Source of the DNA: Bacteroidales bacterium
GTDB taxonomy: Bacteria > Bacteroidota > Bacteroidia > Bacteroidales > UBA10428
Length of the DNA stretch: 64,000 nt
Assembly (NCBI GenBank): GCA_016934395.1
Contig: JAFGSZ010000102.1
Coordinates: forward strand, 1 to 64,000
Direction of reading: 5' to 3'
Under the pieces are notes generated by a model, which saw nothing but the letters and a program-made list of their open reading frames with translations, did not search any database and had not been told where the DNA came from. A program made the translations under genes and the position numbers. Positions 29,309 through 36,754 of the stretch are shown one piece after another (positions within the stretch are counted from its first letter, which is position 1; each line of letters starts with the position of its first letter).

Positions 29309-30496
29309 TTACTCAACAATCTCAATAACCTGTCCTGCTCCCACTGTTCTGCCGCCTTCACGAATTGCAAAACGTAATCCTTTGTCCATAGCAACCGGGG
29401 TAATCAGGTTAACAGTAATTGTAACATTATCACCAGGCATTACCATTTCGGTACCTTCAGGTAACATAATTTCTCCGGTAACATCTAAGGTTCTCAAATA
29501 AAACTGAGGACGGTAATTGTTATGGAAAGGAGTATGACGGCCACCTTCTTCTTTTTTCAGCACGTATACTTCAGCTTTGAACTTGGTGTGAGGAGTAATG
29601 GAACCTGGTTTTGCAAGTACCATACCTCTTTTAATTTCCTTTTTATCTACACCGCGAAGAAGTAAACCAACATTATCACCAGCTTCACCACGATCAAGGA
29701 TTTTACGGAACATTTCAACACCCGTACATACTGTTTTTCTACCCTGAGCTCCCAGTCCAACAACTTCTAGTTCATCGCCTGTGTTCACCACACCGGTTTC
29801 GATTCTACCTGTAGCAACAGTACCACGGCCAGTTATGGAGAAAATGTCTTCAACAGGCATTAAAAATGCTTTTTCAACATCACGGGGAGGAATTGGAATG
29901 TAGCTATCAACTGCATCCATTAATTCCATTACTTTTTCTTCCCATTTTTCTTCACCATTTAAAGCGCCAAGTGCTGAACCCTGAATAACCGGAGCGTTAT
30001 CACCGTCGAATTCATAGAAGTCTAATAATTCGCGAACTTCCATTTCAACCAGTTCGATCAATTCCGGATCATCAACCATATCAACTTTGTTGAGAAATAC
30101 AACAATTTTAGGAACGTTTACCTGACGAGCAAGAAGAATATGTTCCCGTGTTTGTGGCATAGGACCATCTGTACCTGCAACAACAAGTATCGCACCATCC
30201 ATCTGTGCAGCACCAGTTACCATGTTTTTTACGTAATCAGCATGTCCGGGACAATCTACGTGAGCATAGTGCCTGTTAGCAGTTTGATACTCTACGTGCG
30301 CTGTGTTAATGGTAATACCTCTTTCTTTTTCTTCGGGTGCGTTGTCAATTGAATCGAAATCCCGGATTTCAGACAATCCCTTTTTTGCCAAAACCATTGT
30401 AATAGCAGCGGTTAAAGTAGTTTTTCCGTGGTCAACATGACCAATTGTACCAATGTTTACATGAGGTTTTGACCTATCAAATTTTTCTTTAGCCAT
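29309..30496 (-). CDS. tuf: Elongation factor Tu
   Basis: 395 residues. EF-Tu brings aminoacyl-tRNA to the ribosome as a GTP complex. The G domain shows GHVDHGKT (P-loop, residues 19-26), the switch [25 protein letters not shown] and NKVDMVDD; domain II has [13 protein letters not shown] and domain III the C-terminal [20 protein letters not shown]. Only one tuf copy is in the window. It lies between the Thr-Tyr-Gly-Thr tRNA cluster and tRNA-Trp, with no Shine-Dalgarno sequence in front. Confidence 0.98.
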   Translation of the reverse strand: MAKEKFDRSKPHVNIGTIGHVDHGKTTLTAAITMVLAKKGLSEIRDFDSIDNAPEEKERGITINTAHVEYQTANRHYAHVDCPGHADYVKNMVTGAAQMDGAILVVAGTDGPMPQTREHILLARQVNVPKIVVFLNKVDMVDDPELIELVEMEVRELLDFYEFDGDNAPVIQGSALGALNGEEKWEEKVMELMDAVDSYIPIPPRDVEKAFLMPVEDIFSITGRGTVATGRIETGVVNTGDELEVVGLGAQGRKTVCTGVEMFRKILDRGEAGDNVGLLLRGVDKKEIKRGMVLAKPGSITPHTKFKAEVYVLKKEEGGRHTPFHNNYRPQFYLRTLDVTGEIMLPEGTEMVMPGDNVTITVNLITPVAMDKGLRFAIREGGRTVGAGQVIEIVE

Positions 30497-30571
30497 AACT
30501 AAAACTATTAATAATTTCTATTTTAAATCTTTAGGTTAATATATAATAAAAAAACATATAATTAAAACTCG

Positions 30572-30643
<72 letters not shown>

Positions 30644-30649
30644 CTCATG

Positions 30650-30722
30650 AGCGGGAAACGGGACTCGAACCCGCGGCCCCAACCTTGGAAGGGTTGTGCT
30701 CTACCAACTGAGCTACTCCCGC
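30650..30722 (-). tRNA. tRNA-Gly (anticodon TCC)
   Basis: 73 bases on the minus strand. Acceptor GCGGGAG/TTCCCGC, anticodon loop CTTCCAA with anticodon TCC, T loop TTCGAGT. Only six bases separate it from tRNA-Thr(GGT), so the two come from one transcript. Confidence 0.95.
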
Positions 30723-30792
30723 TGATGAATCTTTTGATTTATGATGATTACCCGGAAATCAACAGGTAGGCACAAATCTAATTTATAATTTG

Positions 30793-30875
30793 TGGGGAGA
30801 GCAGGATTCGAACCTACGAAGGCATCAGCCAGCAGATTTACAGTCTGCCCCAGTTGGCCACTTTGGTATCTCCCC
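30793..30875 (-). tRNA. tRNA-Tyr (anticodon GTA)
   Basis: 83 bases on the minus strand, with the long variable arm of a class II tRNA. Acceptor GGGGAGA/TCTCCCC, anticodon stem-loop GCAGA-CTGTAAA-TCTGC with anticodon GTA, T loop TTCGAAT. Confidence 0.95.
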
Positions 30876-30925
30876 AATAAATTATGTTGAATATTTTTAT
30901 CTAAAATTCAACAGCTTTCTCCGTA

Positions 30926-30995
30926 TTTTAAAGAACCTTTGGCTATTTGCCTTCCAGTACCGATGGAGGGATCCTGAAAATCAGGACCGATCATT
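30926..30995 (-). pseudogene. Decayed duplicate of tRNA-Thr 3' end and flank
   Basis: The 50 bases at 30926-30975 match 31021-31070 at 38 of 50 positions without gaps. The match covers the 3' flank and the acceptor/T-arm part of tRNA-Thr(TGT) (shared CCGATGGAGGGAT). After that only fragments of the tRNA body are left (AAATCAG, GACC), consistent with internal deletions. It cannot fold as a tRNA. It lies between tRNA-Tyr and tRNA-Thr(TGT). Confidence 0.6.
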
Positions 30996-31052
30996 AATCT
31001 AATTCATTCAAACATCAGACTTTTAAAGAACTTTCGGCATCTTTTCTTTCAG

Positions 31053-31126
31053 AGCCGATGGAGGGATTCGAACCCACGACCTGCTGATTACAAATCAGCT
31101 GCTCTGACCAACTGAGCTACATCGGC
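31053..31126 (-). tRNA. tRNA-Thr (anticodon TGT)
   Basis: 74 bases on the minus strand. Acceptor GCCGATG/CATCGGC, D arm with AGTTGGTCAG, anticodon stem-loop CTGAT-TTGTAAT-type with anticodon TGT, T loop TTCGAAT. First gene after the promoter at 31174-31205. Confidence 0.95.
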
Positions 31127-31173
31127 AATACTGTAAAAAACAGTGATTTGATTTACCCTCCAAAATCGGTTCG

Positions 31174-31205
31174 CAAATGTATAAATATTTTATTTATATC
31201 ACAAA
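31174..31205 (-). promoter_or_regulatory. Promoter of the tRNA-tuf-secE-nusG-rpl transcript
   Basis: On the minus strand TTTG (31205-31202), 20 bases, then TACATTTG (31181-31174): a complete Bacteroidota promoter. Predicted start near 31167, about 40 bases before tRNA-Thr(TGT). A small hairpin ACTGT/ACAGT (31130-31144) sits in the leader just before the tRNA. Confidence 0.75.
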
Positions 31206-31233
31206 ATAATTTTTTCTTTTTTTAGACGGGCTT

Positions 31234-31533
31234 TTAAAGGCCCCGAAGTTTCTCTTTATGCTTTTTAATTTGACGTTTTAAAGCATCCACAGCAATATCT
31301 GTTGATTCTTCAAAGGACTTGCTTTGCTTTTTTACAAATAATTCGTTTCCAGGTAATTCCACTTTTATTTCTGTGACTTTATTTTGAAGATCCTGGGACT
31401 TTTCCAATTTTAAAAACACCTCGGCTCCAATAATGTCGTCGGAATATTGGATCAATTTCTTTACTCTTTCATGAATAAAAGTTTCTAATTCTTTTGTTGC
31501 AGAAAACTTCACGGAATTAATCTTGATGTTCAT
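31234..31533 (-). CDS. hpf: Ribosome hibernation promoting factor, short form
   Basis: 99 residues, short HPF/RaiA (YfiA) fold. It binds the 30S decoding region and shuts down idle ribosomes. Seen: the beta-alpha start MNIKINSVKFSATKELETFI, the charged helix with VKKLIQYSDDIIGAEVFLKL, and C-terminal ESTDIAVDALKRQIKKHKEK. It lacks the long-form C-terminal dimerisation domain. A perfect Shine-Dalgarno AGGAGG lies eight bases before the ATG, which is unusual in this window. It follows the xerC-like gene by 21 bases. Confidence 0.93.
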   Translation of the reverse strand: MNIKINSVKFSATKELETFIHERVKKLIQYSDDIIGAEVFLKLEKSQDLQNKVTEIKVELPGNELFVKKQSKSFEESTDIAVDALKRQIKKHKEKLRGL

Positions 31534-31540
31534 AACAATA

Positions 31541-31550
31541 TCCTCCTTTT
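31541..31550 (-). promoter_or_regulatory. Perfect Shine-Dalgarno sequence of hpf
   Basis: The minus strand reads AAAAGGAGGA followed by TATTGTT and the hpf ATG. AGGAGG at eight-base spacing is the ideal form. The other strong genes here (tuf, rplL, gapA, acnA, rpsU) have A/T-rich leaders with no such motif, as usual in Bacteroidota. Confidence 0.85.
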
Positions 31551-31554
31551 ATTT

Positions 31555-32442
31555 TTATGCTCGTGGATGAGCTTGATTATATATTGATTTTAATTTTTCG
31601 AATGTATTATGAGTATATATTTCAGTAGCTGACAGGTTACTGTGCCCCAGCAATTCTTTTACAGCATTAAGATCCGCACCATTATTCAGCATATGGGTGG
31701 CAAAGGTATGCCTTAAAACATGAGGGCTTTTTTTATCAATGGTGGTAACCAGATTTAAATATTTATTTACAATGCGGTATATCAGTTTTTTGTATATATG
31801 TTCTCCTTTATCCGTAAGGAAAAGGTAATCTGATTTCGATGAACCCAGGGTTTCATTTCGAATTTGTATATAATCCTGAATGGATCTGAGCAAGTGAATA
31901 GTTATCGGAATTATTCTTTCTTTATTCCTCTTTCCCAAGACTTTAATATTAAGATCTTCAATATTTATATCAACATTTTTTATATGCATAAGCTCATTAA
32001 TCCTGATCCCGGTATAATAAAATATCTCAAGAATTAATTTGTCGCGTTTTCCGGTATAATTATCATCAAAAGGAATGTAATCGAGCAGGTTATCCATTGA
32101 TTCCCGGCTCACAAATTCAGGTAGTTTTTTTTTAATCTTAGGCGAAATCACTAAAGATACAGGATTCATTTTAACATATCCCTCCTGTAATAAAAACTTA
32201 AAAAAAGATTTAAGTGTTGTGATTTTTCGGTTTACAGATCTGGGGCTGATTTTATTATCGATAAGATAAACAATCCATTGACGTACCAGATGAAAATCGA
32301 CATTTTCAATTTCAACCGGCTTATCTGTTTGGTTTATAAAGGAATAAAACTGATTCAGGTCGGTGGAATATGACCTGATCGTGTGTTCAGAATATCTTTT
32401 TTCGTATTGTAGATAATTAAGAAATAATTCTAAATACTTCAT
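31555..32442 (-). CDS. Tyrosine recombinase XerC/XerD-like
   Basis: 295 residues, the Xer length. The N-terminal SAM-like domain (YLQYEKRYSEHTIRSYSTDL) is followed by the catalytic domain with the catalytic residues visible: Arg in YYTGIRINELMHI, HVLRHTFATHML (H-x-x-R), LGHSN (His) and the Tyr nucleophile in EIYTHNTF. Such enzymes resolve chromosome dimers at dif. The chromosomal position between rpsU and hpf, in a core operon with no transposon around, argues for a housekeeping Xer rather than an integrase. Whether it is XerC or XerD cannot be decided here. Confidence 0.9.
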   Translation of the reverse strand: MKYLELFLNYLQYEKRYSEHTIRSYSTDLNQFYSFINQTDKPVEIENVDFHLVRQWIVYLIDNKISPRSVNRKITTLKSFFKFLLQEGYVKMNPVSLVISPKIKKKLPEFVSRESMDNLLDYIPFDDNYTGKRDKLILEIFYYTGIRINELMHIKNVDINIEDLNIKVLGKRNKERIIPITIHLLRSIQDYIQIRNETLGSSKSDYLFLTDKGEHIYKKLIYRIVNKYLNLVTTIDKKSPHVLRHTFATHMLNNGADLNAVKELLGHSNLSATEIYTHNTFEKLKSIYNQAHPRA

Positions 32443-32522
32443 ACTAAGGGATAAATTTCAGGATTCAAATGCTGGTAGCTGAATCTAATTCAGGATTATC
32501 CCGGGCAACCTTAGTAAAAAGT

Positions 32523-32714
32523 CTACTCTTCCTCCTGATGCATATTTTGGATATATATGGCTTTTTTAATTATTTCACGTTGTTCTTCGGAAGGTTTCTT
32601 AAATGCTTGTCTTGCCCTTAATTCCTTTACAATCCCCGTTTTTTCAAATTTCCGTTTGAATTTTTTTAATGCTCTTTCGATGTTTTCACCTTCTTTTAAT
32701 GGAACTACTATCAT
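32523..32714 (-). CDS. rpsU: 30S ribosomal protein S21 (bS21)
   Basis: 63 residues. Signature PLKEGENIERALKKFKRKFE near the start and a basic helical tail with EQREIIKKAIYIQNMHQEEE. bS21 binds next to the 16S rRNA 3' end; in Bacteroidota it is known to help sequester the anti-Shine-Dalgarno. No AGGAGG is seen before its own ATG. It leads the rpsU-xerC-hpf cluster and has its own promoter. Confidence 0.95.
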   Translation of the reverse strand: MIVVPLKEGENIERALKKFKRKFEKTGIVKELRARQAFKKPSEEQREIIKKAIYIQNMHQEEE

Positions 32715-32736
32715 AAGCTATTTTTTAAATGAGGCG

Positions 32737-32768
32737 CAAATTTATTATTTCAATTACTAAATACCAAA
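32737..32768 (-). promoter_or_regulatory. Promoter of rpsU
   Basis: On the minus strand TTTG (32768-32765), 20 bases, TAAATTTG (32744-32737): a perfect -33/-7 pair. Transcription should start near 32730, giving a leader of about 16 bases. The remaining gap to 32941 is AT-rich with no further structure seen. Confidence 0.75.
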
Positions 32769-32941
32769 TTTTCTTTATCTATTTTGATAATAAAATTAAT
32801 TGATAATTAAAATCCTGAATATATATACAGTACCAGCTATATTTTTTTGGTTAAATCATTCTTTAATTTAGTTTTAAATTTAATTAAAATTATCTGATTT
32901 GAAAAATGAAATTTGTCTAATTAAGTTCTATTTTACAAAGA

Positions 32942-33856
32942 CTACAATTCAAGGTAAGGTTCTACTTTAACAAATACTTCGTGAGGTACCAAACTGTTTT
33001 TTTCAAGGTCTGTAAGACTATTAAATTTACCAATAATTCTTCTGTAACTAACGATTGCTTTTGCCTGATAACGATTCAAATAGGGGTGTTTCGCCAGTTG
33101 GTCGTATTCTGAATTGTTCAGACTTATTTTTTGTACAGCCAAAGTATCCACAAATATATTTTCGGAAATTTGAAGGTATAATTCCTCATTGATACCATAA
33201 ACCTCTTTCAATTGCTCGGAATTATTAAATCCGCCAAGCAGATCCCTGTATTTAATTATTCTGTCGGCAAGCACAGAACCTATACCATATAATTTTTTAA
33301 GCCCTGCAGAATCTGTATGGTTTATATCTACTATAATTAAAGCGGGAAGATTATTTGTATGATTATAATTACGTTCCAAGATAGGTTCACTATTGTTTGT
33401 ATTTGAATTTATTATTTTAATATTTGGTTCAAGCCGAAGAAATTGATCATCAGAAATCCCATAAATCTTTTTTATATCTTCTGTATTTTTAAATCCACCT
33501 CCCTTTTCTCTGTATTTAATAAGGTTTTCAGCACTATATTCCGATAATCCAAGACGCAGCAAATCTTCTTTTGATACCGTATTCGGATCAAAGCTAAAGA
33601 TTTCGGGTTTGCTTTCAATTTCATATATATTATTTGAAAGCTCAGGCATCTCTATTGTTTCCGTTTTAAAATCTGCGTTTTTAAAATCCTTTATCTGCTG
33701 GTCAAATAATGAATAATCATAAGTTGGCCTGCCGATAAGAAAAGGAAGAAAAATTCTTGCCAGTATAACCAAAGTAATTAAAACTATCAGCACAAATATG
33801 CCGCGTTGTTCCTTTTTTGTAAAGTTGAAATATTCTTTAAACAATTTCCTTAACAT
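32942..33856 (-). CDS. Membrane-anchored protein with three helix-hairpin-helix (ComEA-like) repeats
   Basis: 304 residues. An N-terminal membrane helix (about 18-42) is followed by a low-complexity linker and three HhH repeats, each of the ComEA type: DPNTVSKEDLLRLGLSEYSA, DINHTDSAGLKKLYGIGSVL and SLNNSEYDQLAKHPYLNRYQ, each with a following Y-R/K-x(3)-G-x-F/GGF segment. HhH repeats bind DNA non-specifically; ComEA takes up DNA in competent bacteria. Orientation suggests the repeats are outside the cytoplasm, but this protein has no proven competence role. No other competence gene is adjacent. Confidence 0.85.
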   Translation of the reverse strand: MLRKLFKEYFNFTKKEQRGIFVLIVLITLVILARIFLPFLIGRPTYDYSLFDQQIKDFKNADFKTETIEMPELSNNIYEIESKPEIFSFDPNTVSKEDLLRLGLSEYSAENLIKYREKGGGFKNTEDIKKIYGISDDQFLRLEPNIKIINSNTNNSEPILERNYNHTNNLPALIIVDINHTDSAGLKKLYGIGSVLADRIIKYRDLLGGFNNSEQLKEVYGINEELYLQISENIFVDTLAVQKISLNNSEYDQLAKHPYLNRYQAKAIVSYRRIIGKFNSLTDLEKNSLVPHEVFVKVEPYLEL

Positions 33857-33971
33857 ATGATTAAGTTAAAGAAAACCAGCAAAATATTAAAATATTTTTT
33901 TGCTTTTATTTCGGTTAACGATTAACATTTTTTTTAATTTCTCTAACAGATAATTTAAATCTTAATAACTA

Positions 33972-35336
33972 CTAGAATTTGAGAATTCCCAGGCCATTTA
34001 AAAAAACCAAAGCAATGGCTATCGGGGCAATAAACCGGACTAAGAACATAAAAAGTTTAAATAGCCGTGAACGAAGATCACCCTGATTGGACAATTCATT
34101 TTTTACTTTTGATTTACCATAACCCCATCCAACAAAAAGTACAATTAACAAGCCCCCAAGCGGTAAAAATATCTTTGTAGAAGTACTGTTTAATAATCCA
34201 AAAAAGTGTGTTCCCAATATTTTAAACTCTGATAAGCCACCCCATGATAATGCACACATTACACCCAGCACAGATATTGCAGCAGTGGCAAGCAAGGTGG
34301 CTTTTTTTCTTGGAATTTTCAGTTCTTCAACTGAAAAAGCGACCACTACTTCCAATACAGAAATAGATGAGGTTAATGCTGCAATAATCAGCAATACAAA
34401 AAATAATAACATAAAGAAATATCCTCCCGGCAATTGCTGAAAAATTGTTGGCAAGGTAACAAATACAAGACCTTCTTCTACTGCCGGAGCAATGTTAAAT
34501 GCAAATACAGCAGGAAAAATAGCGATACCGGCGAGTATGGCAATAAATGTATCTGCAAGTGAAACAATTACTGCAGTATTCGCAAGATTGTCTTTTTTAT
34601 GAATATAGGAACCATAGGTAATAAGAGTGCCCATGCCAATACTCAACGAGAAGAAAGCCTGGCCAAGCGCTTCAAAAATTACGGAGGCGTTGATCTTTGA
34701 AAAATCAGGTTTAAATAAAAACTCAAGTCCCTCCCTTGCACCGGGAAGTGTTACAGATCTGATATCAAGAATAATAATAATTACCAGCAAAACCGGCATA
34801 AGCACTTTTGCAAACCGTTCTATTCCTTTTTCAACTCCGGATAATACTATTAAGGCCGTAATAGCCATAAAAAGAAGTTGCCAGATAACCGGACGAACAG
34901 GATCTGATAAAAAGGAATTAAACATAATCTGAAGTTCAGCCGCATCTTTACCTTTAAAAGTGTTCCCAATAGATTGAATAAGGTATTCAATAGTCCAGCC
35001 ACCTACTGCGCCATAAAAAGCAAGGATCATAAATGCAGCGCCAATTCCCAGCACACCTACCAACCACCAGGGTTTCCCGGGTGCCAGTTTACGAAAAGCA
35101 CCGAAGGGATTTCGTTGTGTTGCACGGCCGATTACAAATTCAGATAACATTACCGGAATGCCGATTGCAAATACAAAAAAGAGGTAAACAATAAGAAATG
35201 CCGCACCCCCGTTTTGTCCGGTAATGTATGGAAATCTCCAAATATTTCCCAATCCGATCGCGGAACCTGCTGCTGCTGCAATGATTCCAAATTTGCTTCC
35301 AAATGTTCCCCGGTTGGATAAATCGAATTGTGCCAT
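33972..35336 (-). CDS. Sodium-dependent transporter, neurotransmitter:sodium symporter family
   Basis: 454 residues with 11-12 membrane helices, a size typical for bacterial NSS/SNF proteins. The conserved first helix reads AAAGSAIGLGNIWRFPY, which forms the unwound Na+/substrate site of LeuT-type carriers, followed by GQNGGAAFLIVYLFFV. Further family motifs are SIGMGTLITYGSY (helix 6 region) and LTSSISVLEVVVAF. Likely substrate is an amino acid, taken up with sodium in the inner membrane; which one cannot be told. Monocistronic in appearance. Confidence 0.9.
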   Translation of the reverse strand: MAQFDLSNRGTFGSKFGIIAAAAGSAIGLGNIWRFPYITGQNGGAAFLIVYLFFVFAIGIPVMLSEFVIGRATQRNPFGAFRKLAPGKPWWLVGVLGIGAAFMILAFYGAVGGWTIEYLIQSIGNTFKGKDAAELQIMFNSFLSDPVRPVIWQLLFMAITALIVLSGVEKGIERFAKVLMPVLLVIIIILDIRSVTLPGAREGLEFLFKPDFSKINASVIFEALGQAFFSLSIGMGTLITYGSYIHKKDNLANTAVIVSLADTFIAILAGIAIFPAVFAFNIAPAVEEGLVFVTLPTIFQQLPGGYFFMLLFFVLLIIAALTSSISVLEVVVAFSVEELKIPRKKATLLATAAISVLGVMCALSWGGLSEFKILGTHFFGLLNSTSTKIFLPLGGLLIVLFVGWGYGKSKVKNELSNQGDLRSRLFKLFMFLVRFIAPIAIALVFLNGLGILKF

Positions 35337-35433
35337 AATGGTAATTGATAAAGACTGTTGTTAAATTTAAAAATGCAAAAAAAGAAATTTAAAATGAATT
35401 CTTTTCTAACTCCTGGTATTTTATAAACATCCC

Positions 35434-35468
35434 AAAGAAAACCCCCATAAGTATCGGCTTATGAGGGT
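35434..35468 (-). terminator. Terminator-like hairpin after the aldolase gene
   Basis: ACCC-x-CATAAG / CTTATG-x-GGGT stem (35441-35468) with one mismatch and a six-base loop, followed on the minus strand by TTTTCTTT. It lies 22 bases after the aldolase stop codon. The T tail is imperfect. Confidence 0.7.
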
Positions 35469-35490
35469 ATAATATTAAAAATATAAATTA

Positions 35491-36570
35491 TTAATTCCTA
35501 TTCAATGCATTTAAATCTTCAAAAGCTACTTTTAATCTTTCTATCACAGATTTTTCACCTTCTCTTAACCAAACCCTTGGATCATATTTTTTCTTATTGG
35601 GTTTATCAGCGCCTTCGGGATTTCCAATTTGTCCTTGTAAATATTCTCGATTTGCTGCTTCATATTTACGTACACCATCCCAGAATGCCCACTGGGTATC
35701 GGTATCAATGTTCATTTTTATAACGCCATAAGATATTGCTTCACGAATTTCTTCGCGTGAAGAACCTGAACCTCCATGAAATACAAAATTTACCGGTTTT
35801 TCTGCTGTACCGAATTTCTTCTGAATATATTTTTGTGAATTATTTAATATTACAGGAGTGAGTTTTACGTTTCCGGGTTTATACACCCCGTGTACATTAC
35901 CAAAAGATGCAGCAATAGTAAACTGATTACTGATTTTGCTCAATTCTTCATAAGCATAGGCTACGTCTTCGGGTTGGGTATATAATAATGAATTATCAAT
36001 GCTTGTATTATCCACACCATCTTCTTCGCCACCTGTTACACCAAGTTCAATCTCGAGAGTCATGCCAATTTTGCTCATTCTTTCAAGATATTTTTTACAA
36101 ATGGCAATATTTTCTTCTAATGGCTCTTCTGATAAATCGAGCATATGCGAACTAAATAAAGGCTTACCGTATTGTTTGTAATGTTTTTCTCCGGCATCCA
36201 GCAAACCGTCGATCCAGGGTAATAATTTTTTAGCGGCATGATCAGTGTGTATTACTACCGGAACACCATAATGCTCTGCAATATGATGAATATGCTTTGC
36301 TCCTGAAATTGCCCCAATAATCGCGGCTTTATGATTTTCGTTTGGCATACCTTTTCCGGCATAAAAAACAGCCCCGCCATTTGAAAACTGCACGATTACG
36401 GCTGATTTAGCAACCATAGCTGCTTCAATTACAGCATTCACAGAGTCGGTACTCACAACGTTTACTGCAGGTATCGCAAATCCGTTTTCCCGGGCAATTT
36501 TAAATAATTCCATCAAATCTTTACCGGCAACTACTCCGGGTTTAATTTTGTCTAAAATTTTCATATTCAA
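35491..36570 (-). CDS. fbaA: Class II fructose-bisphosphate aldolase
   Basis: 359 residues, the long class IIA type. It splits fructose 1,6-bisphosphate in glycolysis and runs the reverse in gluconeogenesis, with Zn at the active site. Zinc and substrate motifs are visible: VVIHTDHAAKKLLPWIDG with the HTDHA core, LDLSEEPLEENI, LEIELGVTGGEEDGVD, VFHGGSGSSREEI and GVIKMNIDTDTQWAF. Start at M1 or M3 is undecided. A -7 element lies about 44 bases upstream. Confidence 0.96.
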   Translation of the reverse strand: MNMKILDKIKPGVVAGKDLMELFKIARENGFAIPAVNVVSTDSVNAVIEAAMVAKSAVIVQFSNGGAVFYAGKGMPNENHKAAIIGAISGAKHIHHIAEHYGVPVVIHTDHAAKKLLPWIDGLLDAGEKHYKQYGKPLFSSHMLDLSEEPLEENIAICKKYLERMSKIGMTLEIELGVTGGEEDGVDNTSIDNSLLYTQPEDVAYAYEELSKISNQFTIAASFGNVHGVYKPGNVKLTPVILNNSQKYIQKKFGTAEKPVNFVFHGGSGSSREEIREAISYGVIKMNIDTDTQWAFWDGVRKYEAANREYLQGQIGNPEGADKPNKKKYDPRVWLREGEKSVIERLKVAFEDLNALNRN

Positions 36571-36613
36571 TTATTTTATTATTTAACATATTATATCTGC
36601 AAAAAATTTGGCC

Positions 36614-36621
36614 CAAAGTTA
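36614..36621 (-). promoter_or_regulatory. Candidate -7 element for the aldolase gene
   Basis: The minus strand reads TAACTTTG, matching TAnnTTTG. TTTG lies upstream but at only 11 bases, too close for a standard -33 element, so the promoter is only partly supported. Confidence 0.4.
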
Positions 36622-36754
36622 CTAAAATATACCAAATTGCTCTTTTGTATTTTCAATTCTTTGCAAAATATAAAAAACAATATAGTCTGTGATCACCTAT
36701 TTATATCGGTCTTAACAAAAACCTCTGGAATACTAATAAAATAATTGCTTCAAT

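Noticed and set aside
30773-30780. TAGATTTG on the minus strand between tRNA-Tyr and tRNA-Gly, resembling a -7 element
   Set aside because: No -33 partner is possible inside the tRNA-Tyr gene, and the tRNAs are closely spaced; likely chance in AT-rich sequence.
31555-32442. Xer recombinase as a sign of an integrated element next to tRNA genes
   Set aside because: It lies within a conserved rpsU-hpf core operon, there are no direct repeats of tRNA ends flanking foreign genes, and the tRNA remnant nearby explains the only duplicated tRNA sequence.
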